Positions 61,101 to 64,000 of a DNA stretch of 64,000 bases are shown here, one piece after another. Location: assembly GCA_010645155.1 (NCBI GenBank), contig CM021318.1, forward strand, positions 6,161,481-6,225,480. The letters are read 5' to 3'. Every line of letters starts with the position of its first letter. Position 1 is the stretch's first letter. The translations under genes and the position numbers were made by a program. The notes beneath the pieces are model-generated. The model saw nothing but the letters and a program-made list of their open reading frames with translations. It was not told where the DNA came from and made no database searches. This DNA comes from Tigriopus japonicus. Lineage: Eukaryota > Arthropoda > Copepoda > Harpacticoida > Harpacticidae.

Positions 61101-63544
61101 CATTTTTAAATCTCTTGGACCAATTTTTTTGAAGATGCCAGTGACACACGCTCCATGTAACGGTTTCATTGATGACTCGTCTCCATGAATTTATAAACGT
61201 GTGACTTGTGTCACTTAACACCGCCTTCACTTTTTTGCAAGCCTCTGGTGCAAGTTTCATCAACACTTTAAGTGCGGCAAAAAACACAACTTGATTTTCT
61301 GTTTCCACCAAACATTGAAATATTGGGCTTCCTTCGCCACGGGAATCTGAGTGCAAAATAATTCAACTAGATCAAACACGGAAAAATAACTAAGTTTAAA
61401 GTAAATTTATATGTCATATAAGTAGGGGTCATGAAACAAAATATTTGGCTTAAATTAAGTCAGAATTATGTGTCGGGCGATAGAACAATACTTATTTCGA
61501 TTACCCAATCTCACGGGAAATGAAAACATATTTTTTTTCATCGTAAGACACAGAATCTTTTTTATCATAATCAAAATCATTTAATGGGAGGAGATGTGGT
61601 GTCGTGGCCTCGCTAACCGGGCGAAGCTTAACCCTCCGACCCTAGGACCCCACAATTCAAAAAACAATCTCGTTCAAATTTTTGGCAGTATAATTTTTGC
61701 TCTTTTGTGAAGTTGATTAACGATTACTAATTATCTGACACTTATTATGTGTCAGGAGATTTTTTTCTTTCGATTTTAGGTGCATTACTTAACCTTTGGA
61801 TGGGAAGAACTAAACTTTTACATAACTCACCAAAAATATTAATGGAGATCAATATAAACTTGGATGAATTGGTGCCGTGAGTTCCGTCGATGGCGATAAC
61901 AGTTGGATATTGATGGAAACGATGAATCATCTCGTCGGACATGTAACAAAGCAAAAACGACCCGCCTGTATCAACGACCTTTTGTTGAATTTCTTCAGGA
62001 AGAGCAGTCATGTCAAATTTTGTTCCGTAATTGATAGCACGGAATGATGAGTCGGAGACAATAGCAGTGACATTCTCCACTTCAGTCAGTTTGGAATCGT
62101 ATCCTTTATTTAAAAAACAAACAAATTGGCTTCGCTTTTAACATGAGCAGGAGCTTATGACTATATAAGTTTGTTTTACCTTTAATATTGGCTTTCTTCT
62201 CCAGTCGGTATAAATCAGAGCGAATCATGGGCTTGTAGTTTGAATCATTTTCAGTGGGAGAGAAATGCTTGTCAATAATGACATCTGAAGGGAGGCCAGT
62301 TTTCAGTAGATCCACAGCTCGGTCCTTTGTCACCTTTGACAAACGGAGATTCTTTCGTTCAATGGAATGTGAGTGGGTAATGCATCCGTACACCAAAATC
62401 CTTGTTTTTTCACTGTCACAGATTTCATCTTTGATCTCATCACATTTGCATACAAACGCTTGGCGAAAGGTGATCCTAAATTCCAATCAGATTGAATGTC
62501 TTGAATAAATCGTAAAGAATATTAATCGAGCAAGGGATACTCACTTGGCTGAACAATCGTGGTTTTTCTTTATTCGATTTGGAATCAGGGCCTTTTCTTG
62601 GAACCTTTGAGAACACTTAAATACGTGGAATCCTGGTCTTGACACGCGTTTGGCAAAGTACCGATCTAGCTCCTGAGAGTGAAACCATTCCAAAGCATCT
62701 GCCAGTGATTCAAAATCATGACAAATCTCTTTATGTTCATGAGTAGCTTGACAAGAGATCTGTAAAAAGAAAGGATTTTGTTTATTGGCTTGACCTTTTA
62801 TGTTGTCTATTATAATTAAGAGTACGTTACGTTACCGAGGCACAAGTCCCTTGCTTAACATGGGTCCTCTTGGAATTCAAACAAGAAAATGTCCTTCGGC
62901 AAGAAGGGCAATGAAACTTGGGAGACGAATTGATGTTTGGAGACGATTCGTCCAAAGACATAGTGAAAGGCGGCTCAGCATAAAGGAACAGACGGGCACG
63001 TTCTTCGAACCTAATTTGAGATTAGGTTAAAATATAAATCATATATTTCTATTCTTACCGATAGCTCATAAACCTAGTGACAAGAGAAAAAAAGCTGGAA
63101 CCAATGCCAGGATCAGGGTAGTTTGGGATTGGAACAAGCACGTGGGATAAAAAATCCGAAACGAGAGTGACAATCAGGGTGTCCTTCGAACCTCACATTC
63201 AAGTGCTGTCAGGTTCATTTTAACTCATAATTTCAAAATATGAACAATGCAAATAACGTAACACATCATTAAATTACTCATGTTTTAAAATTATTGTCAT
63301 GTTTACAACCCAATTCATGATTAAAATTTGATGTAGGACAAAAACAATCCCAGCATGCATTGCAATCTAGCGAAACCCCGTCGCGTCGTCCTTGTCTAGC
63401 CCCAAAGACAAAACCTCGCAACACCGGTTCTGTTTGAAAATCTAGTTTGAACTATTGCCGCTAGATGGCGCTAATGTTAGTCACGCGACTATCGCGCCTC
63501 TAGCGGCAATTTCACTTTCCGAAGTATGAAAAAAATAGGCTAGA
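58132..63544 (-). mobile_element. Mutator-like element (MULE) with 10-bp target duplication
   Basis: The 5,413-bp element begins TCTAGCCTATTTTTT and ends with the reverse complement. The inverted terminal repeats are about 105 bp and include gccgctagaggcgcg. A perfect 10-bp direct repeat atagaggaaa flanks it (58,122-58,131 and 63,545-63,554). Target duplications of 8-11 bp and long inverted ends are typical of Mutator-like elements, and the transposase inside confirms the class. The gene runs on the minus strand. The left end also carries a direct, diverged copy of the 5' gene region. Confidence 0.92.
59239..62961 (-). pseudogene. MULE transposase gene, eight exons, probably disabled
   Basis: Exons 62,836-62,961; 62,545-62,759; 62,180-62,475; 61,831-62,103; 61,012-61,346; 60,402-60,930; 60,205-60,340; 59,239-59,529, about 733 codons. 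N-terminal Cys/His finger (FHCPSCRRTFSC) and a DNA-binding-like region come first. The MULE catalytic core has first Asp in VIAIDGTHGT, second Asp in AVLSDTSHTFINSW, then CHWHLQKNW, and the Glu in NLNIERYHRTIK. The SWIM zinc finger CECKQYAYRNFCKH is split by an intron. Exon 5 ends with an in-frame TAG if the strong gtaaga donor is used; the alternative donor 4 nt upstream breaks the frame. Exon 6 has a one-base frameshift near 60,705. The transposase is therefore probably inactive, unless these are sequence errors. Confidence 0.85.
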
Positions 63545-63554
63545 ATAGAGGAAA

Positions 63555-64000
63555 CAAGGTTAACCAAGCTGCTCAGGGCCACCCTGTCTACGTTGTAAAT
63601 GCTTATAACTAGAACAAGGATGTCAAAAAAAGCCCCATGGTTCTGAACTGACACCAAGATGACCCTTAAGGTCATGAAAGGCCTAAAAATGTTCATTTAG
63701 ACCAGTCTAAGCACGCTCATGGCCACCTTAGCCAGTGATAGCAATGTGTCAACGAAGACCATCCATTTGGCTGTCCTTGAAGATCTTGGTAAATCCAGAT
63801 ATGTTTGCTGACACCAGATCTTGCTGACTGAGAAGTCAAGGCCATCAGCGAAAGGGGCCCCAGGTTACCGTCCTTCTTGCATTAGGTCCAAAGGTACATT
63901 GACATCTTGGAAGTCACTTGGGTTAATACCAACTTCAATTGAGACCAGGTGGTGGCAGTCCAGGAATTTGCCATCAGTTACCCGTCCAATAGGATCCAGA
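63555..64000. other. right flank of the MULE, no gene recognised
   Basis: The minus strand has 43 open codons from the window edge (63,996) to a stop at 63,865-63,867, with fairly coding-like composition. No motif is recognised. It could be a partial exon or repeat cut by the window edge. Confidence 0.3.

Noticed and set aside
61580..61665. Possible tRNA-like or SINE-like stretch in a MULE intron
   Set aside because: GC-richer block with a weak A-box-like match, but no clover-leaf or proper B box could be drawn.

Overview
This is a eukaryotic window with spliced genes, AT-rich introns and many transposon remnants. The protein families point to an arthropod: a lipophorin/VLDL-type receptor, ribosomal proteins L22 and L29, a tandem-CCCH protein and an NAT8-like acetyltransferase. 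A crustacean, perhaps a copepod, is my best guess. That guess rests on overall impression, not on a decisive marker.

Layout, left half. On the minus strand RpL22 (CDS 2,914-3,360) is followed after about 125 bp by RpL29 (CDS 2,597-2,788). RpL29 has a splice acceptor just before its ATG but little room for its own promoter, so the pair looks like an operon candidate. Next, also on the minus strand, is a three-exon membrane-anchored GNAT acetyltransferase (4,693-7,182). A large minus-strand gene then occupies 7,656-41,495. I assembled 16 exons with consistent splice phases into a protein of about 1,004 aa. It has a signal peptide, 8 LDL-A repeats, EGF domains, a YWTD propeller, a third EGF, an Asn/Ser-rich linker, one TM segment and a tail with NPVY. 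This is an LDLR/VLDLR/lipophorin receptor. Its 15.6 kb second intron holds a same-strand, apparently intronless tandem CCCH zinc-finger gene (25,731-26,705) with its own TATA box.

Layout, right half. From about 42 kb to 54 kb the sequence is mobile-element territory. It contains a fold-back element (44,250-45,090), an inverted duplicate of a Ty3/gypsy segment, and a two-exon multi-Cys gene of a possibly transposon-linked family with one in-frame stop (46,524-48,575). It also holds a broken Ty3/gypsy pol joined in frame to a BEL/Pao reverse transcriptase fragment, a LINE fragment, a 31-bp minisatellite and a gapped palindrome. At 54.7-56.2 kb on the plus strand lies a secreted collagen-like gene preceded by a (GATA)n array. 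At 58,132-63,544 is a Mutator-like element (MULE) with inverted ends, a perfect 10-bp target duplication and an eight-exon transposase gene, apparently disabled by one stop and one frameshift.

Small non-autonomous elements with visible target duplications sit in the introns and intergenic DNA at 6.1, 16.1, 18.1, 38.0 and 43.4 kb. Two assembly gaps (25,414-25,500 and 53,230-53,264) both lie in repeated sequence. All functions are inferred by reading motifs; no database search was run.
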